Shown: piece after piece, positions 16,915 to 24,948 of the stretch
How the letters are laid out: each line of letters opens with the position of its first letter
Numbering within the stretch: position 1 is the stretch's first letter
Assembly: GCA_020073395.1 (NCBI GenBank)
Contig: JAIQFF010000028.1
Location: forward strand, 1-64,000
Direction of reading: 5' to 3'
DNA length: 64,000 nt
From: Terriglobia bacterium
GTDB taxonomy: Bacteria; Acidobacteriota; Terriglobia; Terriglobales; Acidobacteriaceae
Program-made: the position numbers and the translations under genes
The notes under the pieces: model-generated
What the model was told of the DNA's origin: nothing
Database searches by the model: none
What the model saw: the letters and a program-made list of their open reading frames with translations, nothing else

Positions 16915-17085
16915 GTGTGGGTCGGACACTCCCTTCGACTTCGCTCAGGGCAGGCTCTGTCCGACGCCTTTGACTTTGACGTAAGGTTTTAAACGCGATG
17001 CGGCCCGTCACGGGAAACCGCAAACATAGCCATGCACAAACAACCGCAACTTCAAAGACGGCGGACAAGGGTGTCCGTCCCACAC
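16915..17085. repeat. Family A long inverted repeat, copy 3, with nested module
   Basis: The left arm gtgtgggtcggacactc (16915-16931) is interrupted by 25 bases at 16932-16956 (ccttcgacttcgctcagggc, then aggct) before resuming ctgtccgacgcc. The right arm near 17057-17085 is diverged (gcggacaagggtgtccgtcc). It sits between two minus-strand genes. Confidence 0.75.
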
Positions 17086-17096
17086 CAGCTATGCAG

Positions 17097-19142
17097 CTAC
17101 TGCGGCGGAGCCTGGGCCGGCATCACCGAAGCCGGTACGTCGGGCCGCGGGGCCACAAAGGGAACGGAGGGCATGCGCGTAACTTCGCCGCGTTCGGCGT
17201 CGGACAGCAGGATTCCTGAGTGATCCAGCAGCAGTCCGGTCGCGCGGTCCAGTTCCACCTGGGCCTTCTCATACGCCGCCATGGCCGATACCAGGGTGGA
17301 TTCGGCCTGCGCCAGGGCGCTGCGGTTCTGCAGCACTAGGGTGGTGGTGGAAGCCCCCAAAGCGTATTTCTTCTGTTCCGCATCCAGCGACTGGCGGCCC
17401 AGGTCAACCGCCGCCTGGGCAGAAGATACGCTAGCCCGGTTTTCCTGCACCGCAAACTGGGCGTTGCGTATTTCGATGCGGACCTGGTTCTCCAGCTGTT
17501 GCAGCCGCATCTGCGCCTGGCGATATTCCAGTTCTGACCGGATCTGGGTAGCCTGCCCGACCCGGTTCCTCAGCGGTATGGTCAGCTGCAATCCGATGCC
17601 TTTATCCGGAGCGGTTGAATTGACCAACTGGTTGAGCGTGCTGCCGTAGCTCACCGGCGTCACTTGATTAGTCGAGCAACCGAAGGGCTGCGGCGCCGGA
17701 GGCGGCGGGCAGAGGTTATTCGGATTCTGCGCTCCCCCCAGTCCTGATCCGCCATAGTAGCCGTAAAGGTCCAAAGAGGGCAGCAATAAACTGCGCACCG
17801 ACTTCATGCTGATCTCCTGGTTCTTCAGGTTGATCCGCGCTTCCGCCAGCTCGCTGCGACGGCTCAGTGCTTCGTTCACCAGGTCCTGGGTTGGAACCAC
17901 CGGTTCCTGCTCTGGCAACTGCATGGTGGAAGTCGGGATCACCTCGGCATCCGCCAACCTGGGATCCACCAGAGTCCGACTGAGCGCATTCTTCATCAGG
18001 AGTTGCTGCAATTGCAGGTTGGTCTGTGCCAGCGTGAGCTGTTGTTGATCGCTCGCCACCGTGCTCTGTGCCCGGACCGTTTCGATGGGAGCCAGAGTGC
18101 CGATTTCCACCTGTTTCTGAGTGTCAGAAAGCGTCTTCTGCGCGAAGGTCAGGGATTCATTCTGCACCCTAACGTTTTCGTACGCGTACACCAGGTCCCA
18201 GTAGATGTTTTCGATCTGGTCCACGGTGGTAATAATTTGCAGACGAAAGGCCACGTCGGAAATCTCGCGGTTGTTTTTCGCGATGCGGATAAAGCGGGTA
18301 TTGGGCGCGAAGCCAAAGCCCTGCAGCAGGTGCTGGGTAAACCGTGCCTGAAAGTTGGAACCCAGTGTCGGACTCAGGGTGGCAAACGTCGAATCGGTGG
18401 TACTGCGGGTGTTATTAAATCCTACCTGGAGGTTCGAGCCCCACTTGAAGCCCTGCAAATAGGAAAAATTCGCGGTGGTGGAGTTCTGTACAGTGATGGG
18501 AAGGGCAAAAGTACTGGCGGACAGAATATTGTTGTGATCGAACTGTAGCGAGCCGGTAACCAACGGATCGAAGCTGGTGATCTGCGGTCCGCTACCCAGA
18601 GTACTGACTACCAGACCCGACGCGCCTCCGCCGGCGCCTGCAGTTCCGCTCACGCTGGTGCCACCCGGGCCGGACCCAATCGTCCCGCCCAACCCGCCCG
18701 CGTTGCCTCCGGGCGTGCCTTGCAGCAGGCCCAGACTTACGCCCAGCGTGTTCGCGCCCGCGTTGGCGCGCAGTACGTCCGTATCCGCGATGTTAAGGTT
18801 GTATCGGGAAATGGCGATGTCCAGGTTGTTTTCCAGCGCCAGCGCAACCGCGTCGTTCATGGACAAGTAGAGCTTGCCGTCCCGCAACAACTGTTCGATC
18901 CGCGGCGTGTTGAGCAGGTCCGCCGGTGGCAGATGCCGTGGCATGTAGGGCGCCACCGGGTTGGGGAAGTGCGAGTTGGGCCGGGAGTAATCCTTCACTG
19001 CCAGACGCTGCGGTCGCGGGCCGTCGGGCAAGGCCGGGGCCGGTTGGGTCGTGGTCTGGGCCCAACTCGTGGCGGTTAAAGTACCGACGAGGACGACTGC
19101 AAGAGTCCGCCGAAAGGCGCATTGCAATGCCGACAAAAACAT
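17097..19142 (-). CDS. TolC-family outer membrane protein
   Basis: A 681-residue outer-membrane efflux protein with signal peptide (LAVVLVGTLTATSWAQ). Two OEP repeats are seen: the first near LSMNDAVALALENNLDIAIS and the second around SELEYRQAQMRLQQLENQVR, with long coiled-coil helices rich in Ala and Gln (TVASDQQQLTLAQTNLQLQQ). Compared with E. coli TolC (about 470 residues) it is long; extra parts are a glycine-rich insert (roughly residues 130-175) and a Cys-containing loop (CPPPPAPQPFGC). ATG 19142 has GGGAGAG upstream and fits the signal peptide; the frame extends further but without family character. No inner-membrane pump partner is next to it. Confidence 0.88.
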   Translation of the reverse strand: MFLSALQCAFRRTLAVVLVGTLTATSWAQTTTQPAPALPDGPRPQRLAVKDYSRPNSHFPNPVAPYMPRHLPPADLLNTPRIEQLLRDGKLYLSMNDAVALALENNLDIAISRYNLNIADTDVLRANAGANTLGVSLGLLQGTPGGNAGGLGGTIGSGPGGTSVSGTAGAGGGASGLVVSTLGSGPQITSFDPLVTGSLQFDHNNILSASTFALPITVQNSTTANFSYLQGFKWGSNLQVGFNNTRSTTDSTFATLSPTLGSNFQARFTQHLLQGFGFAPNTRFIRIAKNNREISDVAFRLQIITTVDQIENIYWDLVYAYENVRVQNESLTFAQKTLSDTQKQVEIGTLAPIETVRAQSTVASDQQQLTLAQTNLQLQQLLMKNALSRTLVDPRLADAEVIPTSTMQLPEQEPVVPTQDLVNEALSRRSELAEARINLKNQEISMKSVRSLLLPSLDLYGYYGGSGLGGAQNPNNLCPPPPAPQPFGCSTNQVTPVSYGSTLNQLVNSTAPDKGIGLQLTIPLRNRVGQATQIRSELEYRQAQMRLQQLENQVRIEIRNAQFAVQENRASVSSAQAAVDLGRQSLDAEQKKYALGASTTTLVLQNRSALAQAESTLVSAMAAYEKAQVELDRATGLLLDHSGILLSDAERGEVTRMPSVPFVAPRPDVPASVMPAQAPPQ

Positions 19143-19440
19143 TCGATTCTCTCCCTGCACAGGCTGATGGTGAAGAGCGCAAAGGCCTCTGGAAATCAAA
19201 CGATGGTACGCAAAATACGGGCGCCAGGTTTCATTTTTGTGCTTTTGTGCCCGCCTGCGCCATTCCTGTTCTGTTTTTCGTCCCTGGGTCACGAACCTGC
19301 ATCGCGATTTGAATAAAATAGTATAGCTGACGCCGCTGCCTTGACCTGAAGCCGTGCCCCGGCGCCAAGAGTAAAACTTTGTAAAGATTTGCAAGAGCAT
19401 TGGATGATAATCGCCAGCGGGAAGACTCCAAAGAATCGTC

Positions 19441-20226
19441 ATGCGCAATCTCAAATTGGTCCTGGCCTACGATGGTACGGAGTTTTCCGGATGGCAGGTG
19501 CAGCCCCACGCGGCCACCATCCAGGGCGCGCTGGCATCGGCTGTTGGACGGGTGACGGGTGAAAAAGTCCTGCCCCAGGGTTCGGGCCGCACCGACGCAG
19601 GCGTACACGCGCTCGGCCAGGTGGCAAGCTTCATTACCCAATCGCCCATCCCGCCGGAGAACCTGGTAGTCGCGCTGAATGACATTCTGCCGTCCACCAT
19701 CCGGGTGCTACGCGCCGCCGAAGCCCCGGCCGAATTTCACGCCCGAAAGTCGGCTTGCGCCAAGACTTACCGCTACCGCATATATCGCGGCGCCATTTGT
19801 CCGCCTTTTCTGGCACGGTATGTGTGGCACTATCCCTATCCCTTGGACGAAGATCAGATGCGGGAGGTAGCGCCATTGATCGTGGGCGAGCACGATTTCA
19901 CCTCGTTTGCCGCAGTTGATCCCGAGCGGGGACACGAGGCAGACCTGTCGAACCTCCGGCAGATTTTCTGTTCGCGCTGGGAACGGGAGGATGATGAATT
20001 CGTCTACACTGTGCGAGGCAACGGATTTTTGCACCATATGGTGCGTAACCTGGTAGGAACCTTTCTGCTGGTGGGCAAAGGGACTCTGAAGGCTTCCGAT
20101 CTGGCGCGGATTATGGAAGCGCGCTCGCGGTCGGCTGCCGGAGCCACCGTGCCCGCCGGCGGCTTGTGCCTGGTGAGCGTCGAGTATGGCAGTGTGGCCG
20201 CGGGCGACTCACCCGCGGATTCGTAG
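19441..20226 (+). CDS. truA: tRNA pseudouridine(38-40) synthase TruA
   Basis: A 261-residue protein of normal TruA length. It isomerises uridines 38, 39 and 40 in the anticodon arm of tRNAs. The catalytic aspartate is Asp52 in GSGRTDAGVHALGQ; other family blocks are LVLAYDGTEFSGWQ at the start, FHARKSACAKTYRYRI, and GNGFLHHMVRNLVGTFLLVG near the end. The gene is followed closely by an aldehyde dehydrogenase gene. The upstream gap to the TolC-like gene is a divergent promoter region. Confidence 0.96.
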   Translation: MRNLKLVLAYDGTEFSGWQVQPHAATIQGALASAVGRVTGEKVLPQGSGRTDAGVHALGQVASFITQSPIPPENLVVALNDILPSTIRVLRAAEAPAEFHARKSACAKTYRYRIYRGAICPPFLARYVWHYPYPLDEDQMREVAPLIVGEHDFTSFAAVDPERGHEADLSNLRQIFCSRWEREDDEFVYTVRGNGFLHHMVRNLVGTFLLVGKGTLKASDLARIMEARSRSAAGATVPAGGLCLVSVEYGSVAAGDSPADS

Positions 20227-20239
20227 CGATGTACAGGTG

Positions 20240-21826
20240 ATGGTTTTGTTCATGGTGACCGATCTGCAAATCGCCGTTCGTAAGATAGCCTCCATCAATC
20301 CCGCCACTGGCGAGGTTCTGCGCGAATTCGAATGCGCATCGGAAGCCGAAGTCCACGCCGCGGTCGCCCGCGCTCATGCTGCCCAGGCGACCTGGGCCGA
20401 ACTGGGTGTGCGCAAGAGAATTGCGGTTCTGCGTGAGTTTCAGGACTTGGTGCACCAGAGAAAGTCCGAAATCGCGAAGTTGGTTTGCCGCGAAGCCGGC
20501 AAGCCCTATGTCGAGGCCCTGCTCACGGAAGTCCTGGTAGTGCTGGACGCCGCCCGCTTCCTGATCGACAACGCCTACCGGTTGCTGCGAGACGAGCCCG
20601 TCCCGCACGGCAACCTGACCATGAAGACCAAATCCGGGCGCCTGGTGCGCGAGCCCTATGGCGTGATTGGAATCATCTCGCCCTGGAATTACCCCCTTTC
20701 AATTCCGGCCACGGAGAGCCTGGCGGGGCTGGTCGCGGGGAATGCCGTCGTGGTGAAGCCTTCCGAGTTCACCTCGCTTGCCGCGATTGAGCTGGCTTCA
20801 TTACTGCACCAGGTGGGCGTGCCCCGTGACGTCTTTCAGGTGATCGTAGGTGACGGCGCCACGGGAGCGGCCCTGCTCAACTCTGCCCTGGACAAGTTGG
20901 TCTTCACCGGAAGCGTGCCCACCGGAAGGCGGATCGCGCAGAGCGCGGCAGACCGCCTGCTGCCGGTAGCGCTGGAACTGGGCGGCAAAGACCCTATGCT
21001 GGTGCTCGACGATGCCGATGTCGAAATCGCTTCCAGAGGCGCGGTCTGGGGCGCTTTCGTCAATGCCGGGCAGGCCTGTCTTTCGGTCGAGCGCTGCTAT
21101 GTGCATCGCAGCCTGTATGAACCATTTCTCGAGGCCTGCACGCGCCAGGCCCAGCAGTTGCGAGTGGGTAACGGAATGGACCCTGAGATCGATGTTGGCC
21201 CGATGATCCACCAGCGTCAGTTGCTGAATGTGGAATCGCAGGTGGAAGAGTCCCGGGCGCAGGGAGCGCGGGTGATGGCGGGTGGAACACGCCTGCCGGA
21301 AATCGGGCCAAACCATTACGCGCCGACGGTATTGGCGGATGTCACTCACGAGATGCGCATCATGCGCGAAGAGACCTTCGGGCCGGTGTTGCCCGTGATG
21401 CCCTTCGACCGCGATGATGAGGCTGTCCGTCTGGCCAACGATTCGGAATACGGCCTGGCGGCAAGTGTGTGGACCCGGGACCGCGCCCGCGGGGAAGCCC
21501 TGGCGAGACGCATCCACGCGGGAACGGTCATGGTGAACGACGTGGTCTCCTGCTTTGGCATCAGCGAAGCTCCCCACGGAGGTGTGAAGGCGAGCGGCAT
21601 AGGCCGCTCACACGGCCGCTTTGGCCTGGAAGAAATGGTGCGCATAAAATATGTCGCTTCCGATCGGCTGCCAGGAATGGAAAAAATCTGGTGGTACCGC
21701 TATGGGAGCGCTTTCGCGCGCCAGATGGAGGGCCTGCTTGATGCGCAGTTTGCCCGCAGGTTAGGTCATAGGGTGCGGGGCGCGGCGAGAGCAGCGGGAG
21801 CGCTGAAAGGTAAAAAACGCGGCTAG
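20240..21826 (+). CDS. Aldehyde dehydrogenase family protein
   Basis: A 528-residue NAD(P)-dependent aldehyde dehydrogenase. The fold motifs are GVIGIISPWNYPLSIP, NAVVVKPSEFTSLAA, the catalytic Glu near residue 246 (ALELGGKDP) and the nucleophile Cys near residue 280 (VNAGQACLSVER). Normal family length is 470-500; the extra residues are a basic C-terminal tail (GAARAAGALKGKKRG). Start choice between ATG 20240 and ATG 20252 is not decided by the weak upstream purines. It follows truA by 13 bases. Substrate is unknown. Confidence 0.88.
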   Translation: MVLFMVTDLQIAVRKIASINPATGEVLREFECASEAEVHAAVARAHAAQATWAELGVRKRIAVLREFQDLVHQRKSEIAKLVCREAGKPYVEALLTEVLVVLDAARFLIDNAYRLLRDEPVPHGNLTMKTKSGRLVREPYGVIGIISPWNYPLSIPATESLAGLVAGNAVVVKPSEFTSLAAIELASLLHQVGVPRDVFQVIVGDGATGAALLNSALDKLVFTGSVPTGRRIAQSAADRLLPVALELGGKDPMLVLDDADVEIASRGAVWGAFVNAGQACLSVERCYVHRSLYEPFLEACTRQAQQLRVGNGMDPEIDVGPMIHQRQLLNVESQVEESRAQGARVMAGGTRLPEIGPNHYAPTVLADVTHEMRIMREETFGPVLPVMPFDRDDEAVRLANDSEYGLAASVWTRDRARGEALARRIHAGTVMVNDVVSCFGISEAPHGGVKASGIGRSHGRFGLEEMVRIKYVASDRLPGMEKIWWYRYGSAFARQMEGLLDAQFARRLGHRVRGAARAAGALKGKKRG

Positions 21827-21827
21827 C

Positions 21828-21981
21828 GTGTGGGCCGGACACTCTTGTCCGGCGCTTTTGAAGTTGATTCTTGAAGTTGATTTACGTTTTGAATCTTCGT
21901 TGGCCCGCAAGCTCACCGAGGGTGAGCGTTTGCGAGACAAAGACAAAGCCAAAGGCGTCGGACAGGAGTGTCCGACCCACA
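21828..21981. repeat. Family A long inverted repeat, copy 4
   Basis: Left arm gtgtgggccggacactcttg; right arm ggcgtcggacaggagtgtcc then gacccacat. The interior contains a secondary hairpin (gctcaccgagggtgagc). It begins two bases after the aldehyde dehydrogenase stop codon and ends 27 bases before the next start. Confidence 0.8.
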
Positions 21982-22008
21982 TGGGATGAATTTCAAAAGG
22001 AATACGCC

Positions 22009-22497
22009 ATGACTCCGAATTCTGACCCGAAACGCGAACTGCTTCGCCACACCGTGGCCACGCTCGCGTACCGCGGGGGCAAGGCTGTCCGCAACGCTCC
22101 CACCGGGTTTGCCGAGTTTCGCGGCTGCCCCTCGGGGCGCACCGCGGGACAAATCCTGGCCCATCTGGGCGACCTGCTTGATTGGGGACTCTCCATCGTG
22201 CAAGGCAAGCAGAGCTGGAGGAATTCCGAACCCTTGCCTTGGGACAAGGAAACGGATCGGTTCTTTGCCGCGCTCAAGAGCTTCGACGATTACCTGGCTT
22301 CGACCGAGCTGTTGCACGCTTCGGCAGAAAAGCTCTTTCAGGGTCCGGTGGCTGATGCCCTGACCCATGTAGGACAGATCGCCATGCTGCGGCGGATGGC
22401 TGGCGGACCGGTAAAAGGCGAGAATTATCTCGTTGCCGAAATCGTGTGTGGCTGCGTCGGCCCACTGCAGGCCGTACCCAGGAGTGAATTCGATTGA
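22009..22497 (+). CDS. DinB-superfamily-like protein
   Basis: A 162-residue protein with a four-helix pattern: KRELLRHTVATLAYRGGKAV, GRTAGQILAHLGDLLDWGLS, WDKETDRFFAALKSFDDYLA and ADALTHVGQIAMLRRMAGG. The His in AHLGD and the HVGQ motif match the metal-binding pattern of DinB/YfiT-like proteins. AAGG lies eight bases before ATG 22009; the longer frame begins in the family A repeat and is not used. Such proteins are metal-dependent enzymes such as thiol transferases, with unknown substrate here. Confidence 0.72.
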   Translation: MTPNSDPKRELLRHTVATLAYRGGKAVRNAPTGFAEFRGCPSGRTAGQILAHLGDLLDWGLSIVQGKQSWRNSEPLPWDKETDRFFAALKSFDDYLASTELLHASAEKLFQGPVADALTHVGQIAMLRRMAGGPVKGENYLVAEIVCGCVGPLQAVPRSEFD

Positions 22498-22575
22498 GGC
22501 ATGGCAGCGAAACGCCTTCGAGTAAAATGAATCTGTAAATCCGGCGGCGCTCTGCCGCAGCGACGAGGATAGCCA

Positions 22576-22899
22576 TTGGCCATCGAAACCGCGACTGCTC
22601 CTCCCCAGCTTCCCCATCACAAAGTGAAGATCAAGAAGCCGGGCCAGCGTTCCTGCAACGACAAAGACGCCAAGGGGAAGTTCTGTGGCGGACACCTGAA
22701 GCGCTGGTTCTACACCACCGATGTGGTCGAGCAGGCCTGTGGCGACGCCGAGCAGGCCTGGGGACCGGACGCCGAAGTCTATCGCTGCGAGCATTGCAAG
22801 ACGCTGTACTTGCCAAATGAGGAGGGAGTGCGCGGGCTGAACGTGGCTGGGCAGGGGCAGACGTCGGTGTTTGGATTGACGGTGGTGCCTAAGAAATGA
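22576..22899 (+). CDS. Small Cys-containing hypothetical protein (107 aa)
   Basis: It begins at TTG 22576, eight bases after GAGGA. Cysteines occur as SCNDKD, KFCGGH, QACGD and YRCEHCKTLYLP; the CEHC pair with KFCGG could bind one zinc ion. The C-terminus GLNVAGQGQTSVFGLTVVPK is probably a beta-rich tail. I do not recognise the family. It is followed by an inverted repeat of family E type. Confidence 0.62.
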   Translation: MAIETATAPPQLPHHKVKIKKPGQRSCNDKDAKGKFCGGHLKRWFYTTDVVEQACGDAEQAWGPDAEVYRCEHCKTLYLPNEEGVRGLNVAGQGQTSVFGLTVVPKK

Positions 22900-22913
22900 G
22901 TAGCGCGCTCGTC

Positions 22914-22988
22914 GGGAGGGCAGGCCTTTCAGGCGTGCCGCACCAGTAGCCTGGTGATCCCCGGCACGGCTGAAAGCCGTGCCCTCCC
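22914..22988. repeat. Family E inverted repeat
   Basis: Arms gggagggcaggcctttcagg (22914 on) and the matching ctgaaagccgtgccctccc (to 22988) flank an internal hairpin caccagtagcctggtg at 22941-22956. The whole unit is a 75-bp two-level palindrome. The next gene starts 12 bases later. Confidence 0.7.
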
Positions 22989-23000
22989 TCATACTTCACG

Positions 23001-24227
23001 TTGAATACTTCCGAACTTATCTACGACTGGAACCAGATGGATGCCGCCAAATTGCGGCCGACGGGAAGAGTCCTGCTCAACGATGAGACCCTGCGCGATG
23101 GTTTGCAGTCGCCCTCGGTGCGCGATCCTTCGATCGCCGAGAAGATTCAGATTCTTCATCTGATGGAAGGTCTGGGCATCAACTCGCTCGACATGGGCCT
23201 GCCGGGAGCAGGACCGCGCGCACTTGCGGATTGCGAGGCGCTGGCTCACGAGATCGTCCGCCACAAGATGAAGATTCGCGCCAACTGCGCCGCCCGCACT
23301 CATGAAAATGACATCCGGCCGATTGCCGAGATAGTGCAGCGCACCGGGCTGAGCATTCAGGCGGCGACTTTCATTGGGTCAAGCCCGATTCGTCGCTACA
23401 CCGAAGGCTGGACCGACGACTTCCTGCTTGAGACCACGGAAAAGGCTGTGAAATACGCCGTGTCACTCGGCCTCGATACCATGTACGTGACCGAGGACAC
23501 GAGTCGCTGTGATCCGGCGATGGTGAAGCGTCTTTATTCGACTGCGATAAGCTGCGGGGCGCGGGCCATCGTGGTTTGCGATACCGCGGGGCATGCCACT
23601 CCGATGGGCGCCTTCGCCCTGGTGCGCTTCGTGCTCGAAGAAGTGGTGAAGCCTTCCGGAGAAGAGATTCGCGTGGACTGGCACGGACACTGCGACCGCG
23701 GGCTCGCCATTGCGAACTCCATGGCGGCGCTGATGGCGGGTGCGGAATGCGTCCACGCCTGCGCCCTCGGAATTGGCGAACGCGTCGGCAACACCCAGAT
23801 GGATCAGATGCTGGTGAACCTCAAACTCATGGGCATTCCTCCCTGGGCAGAGCAAGACCTGACCAAGCTGAAGGAATATTGCCAGACGGTATCGAAGGCC
23901 ACAGGTGTGCCCATCCCGGCGAACTATCCAGTGGTGGGTGAAGACGCGTTTCGCACTGCAACCGGAGTGCACGCGGCGGCCCTCATTAAGGCCTATAAGA
24001 AGAAAGACGTTGAACTGGCAAATGCCGTGTACTCGGGCGTTCCGTCGCAGATGTTCGGACTGGAGCAGATCATCGACATCGGTCCCATGAGCGGGAAGTC
24101 GAATGTGCTGTTCTGGCTGGAACGCCACGGCGTGCCCGCAACCGATGAAGTCGTGGACAGAATCTATAAACGCGCCAAAGCCTCGAACCACACGCTGAGT
24201 GAGGCGGAAATCCGGCAGTGCCTGTAA
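23001..24227 (+). CDS. 2-isopropylmalate synthase/homocitrate synthase-family enzyme
   Basis: A 408-residue HMGL-like TIM-barrel protein. The family N-terminal motif is NDETLRDGLQSPSV (residues 27-40), the metal-binding histidines are in DWHGHCDRGLA, and GIGERVGNTQMDQML matches the GxGERxGN signature of the LeuA branch. TGVHAAALIKAYKK is also conserved. These enzymes condense acetyl-CoA with a 2-oxo acid. It lacks the C-terminal regulatory domain of LeuA (normal about 500 residues), so it is more like citramalate, homocitrate or Re-citrate synthases. TTG 23001 gives the longest reading; ATG 23037 is an alternative. No leu genes are adjacent. Confidence 0.82.
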   Translation: MNTSELIYDWNQMDAAKLRPTGRVLLNDETLRDGLQSPSVRDPSIAEKIQILHLMEGLGINSLDMGLPGAGPRALADCEALAHEIVRHKMKIRANCAARTHENDIRPIAEIVQRTGLSIQAATFIGSSPIRRYTEGWTDDFLLETTEKAVKYAVSLGLDTMYVTEDTSRCDPAMVKRLYSTAISCGARAIVVCDTAGHATPMGAFALVRFVLEEVVKPSGEEIRVDWHGHCDRGLAIANSMAALMAGAECVHACALGIGERVGNTQMDQMLVNLKLMGIPPWAEQDLTKLKEYCQTVSKATGVPIPANYPVVGEDAFRTATGVHAAALIKAYKKKDVELANAVYSGVPSQMFGLEQIIDIGPMSGKSNVLFWLERHGVPATDEVVDRIYKRAKASNHTLSEAEIRQCL

Positions 24228-24314
24228 GCAATGGAGCACGGGCGTCCCGCCCGCGCTGATTCGTGCGCGTCAACTCGCCCTGATTCACGAGCGTCAACCC
24301 ATGCCCGTGCCGGA

Positions 24315-24424
24315 GTCATCCTGAGGGACTTCGGTCCCGAAGGATCTGGCGCGTGGCAGATGTGCCGATTGCCCCCGATACGTCAGCCGCTGCACGCCGG
24401 ATCCTTCCCAAGCTCAGGATGACG
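24315..24424. repeat. Family D palindromic repeat (GTCATCCTGA type)
   Basis: Starts gtcatcctgagggacttcgg, contains gaaggatctggcgcg and ends ctcaggatgacg. It is related to 4385-4503. It separates the synthase gene from the toxin-antitoxin operon. Confidence 0.7.
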
Positions 24425-24459
24425 CCTTGATTCACAAGAGCAGATGAAAATTGGGGAAT

Positions 24460-24487
24460 TTGACTATATCCAAATATGTAGTAATAT
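24460..24487 (+). promoter_or_regulatory. Sigma-70-type promoter of the toxin-antitoxin operon
   Basis: A -35 box TTGACT (24460-24465) and a -10 box TAATAT (24482-24487) are 16 bases apart, in a short AT-rich island. The imperfect palindrome atgta (24476-24480) and tacat (24491-24495) overlaps the -10 box and could be the antitoxin's operator. The antitoxin ATG is 23 bases downstream. Confidence 0.6.
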
Positions 24488-24510
24488 ATATACATTATTG
24501 GAGATACCCA

Positions 24511-24948
24511 ATGACGGCTACCCCAAACGTGCAGATCGCGGGCGTCACGCTGGACCGGCCGGTTGACCTCTCCAGCAAGAAAATCCAGGAAAAGCTCAGC
24601 CCTTCTGCCATATTGGCCTTCTTCCGGCTCACCGATCTATGGAATCTGCGCGACGAAGATGCTCGGGGTCTGCTAGGGGGGATTTCCAACGGCGCCTATT
24701 ACAGCCTGAAGCGCCGCCCCGCCAAGACCCTCGATCAGGACAAACTCACCCGCATTTCACTGCTGCTCGGCATTTTCAAGGCGCTGAATATCCTGTACAG
24801 CAAGAAACTGGCTGATGCCTGGGTGCAGCTCCCCAACAGCAATCCCGTGTTTGGCGGGGAATCGCCGCTGCTTTCGATGATCAAGGGTGGCGTGCCCGCG
24901 ATGATCCGGGTACGGCAGTTGGTGGACGCGCGGCGCGGCGGTCGCTAG
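24511..24948 (+). CDS. MbcA/ParS/Xre-family antitoxin
   Basis: A 145-residue antitoxin of the Xre-RES type. The N-terminal helical region (residues 25-95) ends with SLLLGIFKALNILYSKKLAD; the C-terminal DUF2384 part is WVQLPNSNPVFGGESPLLSM followed by IKGG and a helix VRQLVDARRGG. The ribosome-binding site GGAGA is seven bases before ATG 24511. Its stop codon overlaps the toxin start by one base (TAGTG), so translation is coupled. The family neutralises a RES toxin and usually represses its own promoter. Confidence 0.88.
   Translation: MTATPNVQIAGVTLDRPVDLSSKKIQEKLSPSAILAFFRLTDLWNLRDEDARGLLGGISNGAYYSLKRRPAKTLDQDKLTRISLLLGIFKALNILYSKKLADAWVQLPNSNPVFGGESPLLSMIKGGVPAMIRVRQLVDARRGGR

Noticed and set aside
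16856-17083. N-terminal extension of the glycosyltransferase frame
   Set aside because: The extra residues translate a family A repeat and precede the true GT-A start motif.
18420-18445. ggttcgagccccactt, similar to a tRNA T-loop
   Set aside because: It is inside the TolC-like coding sequence and lacks an acceptor stem and anticodon arm around it.
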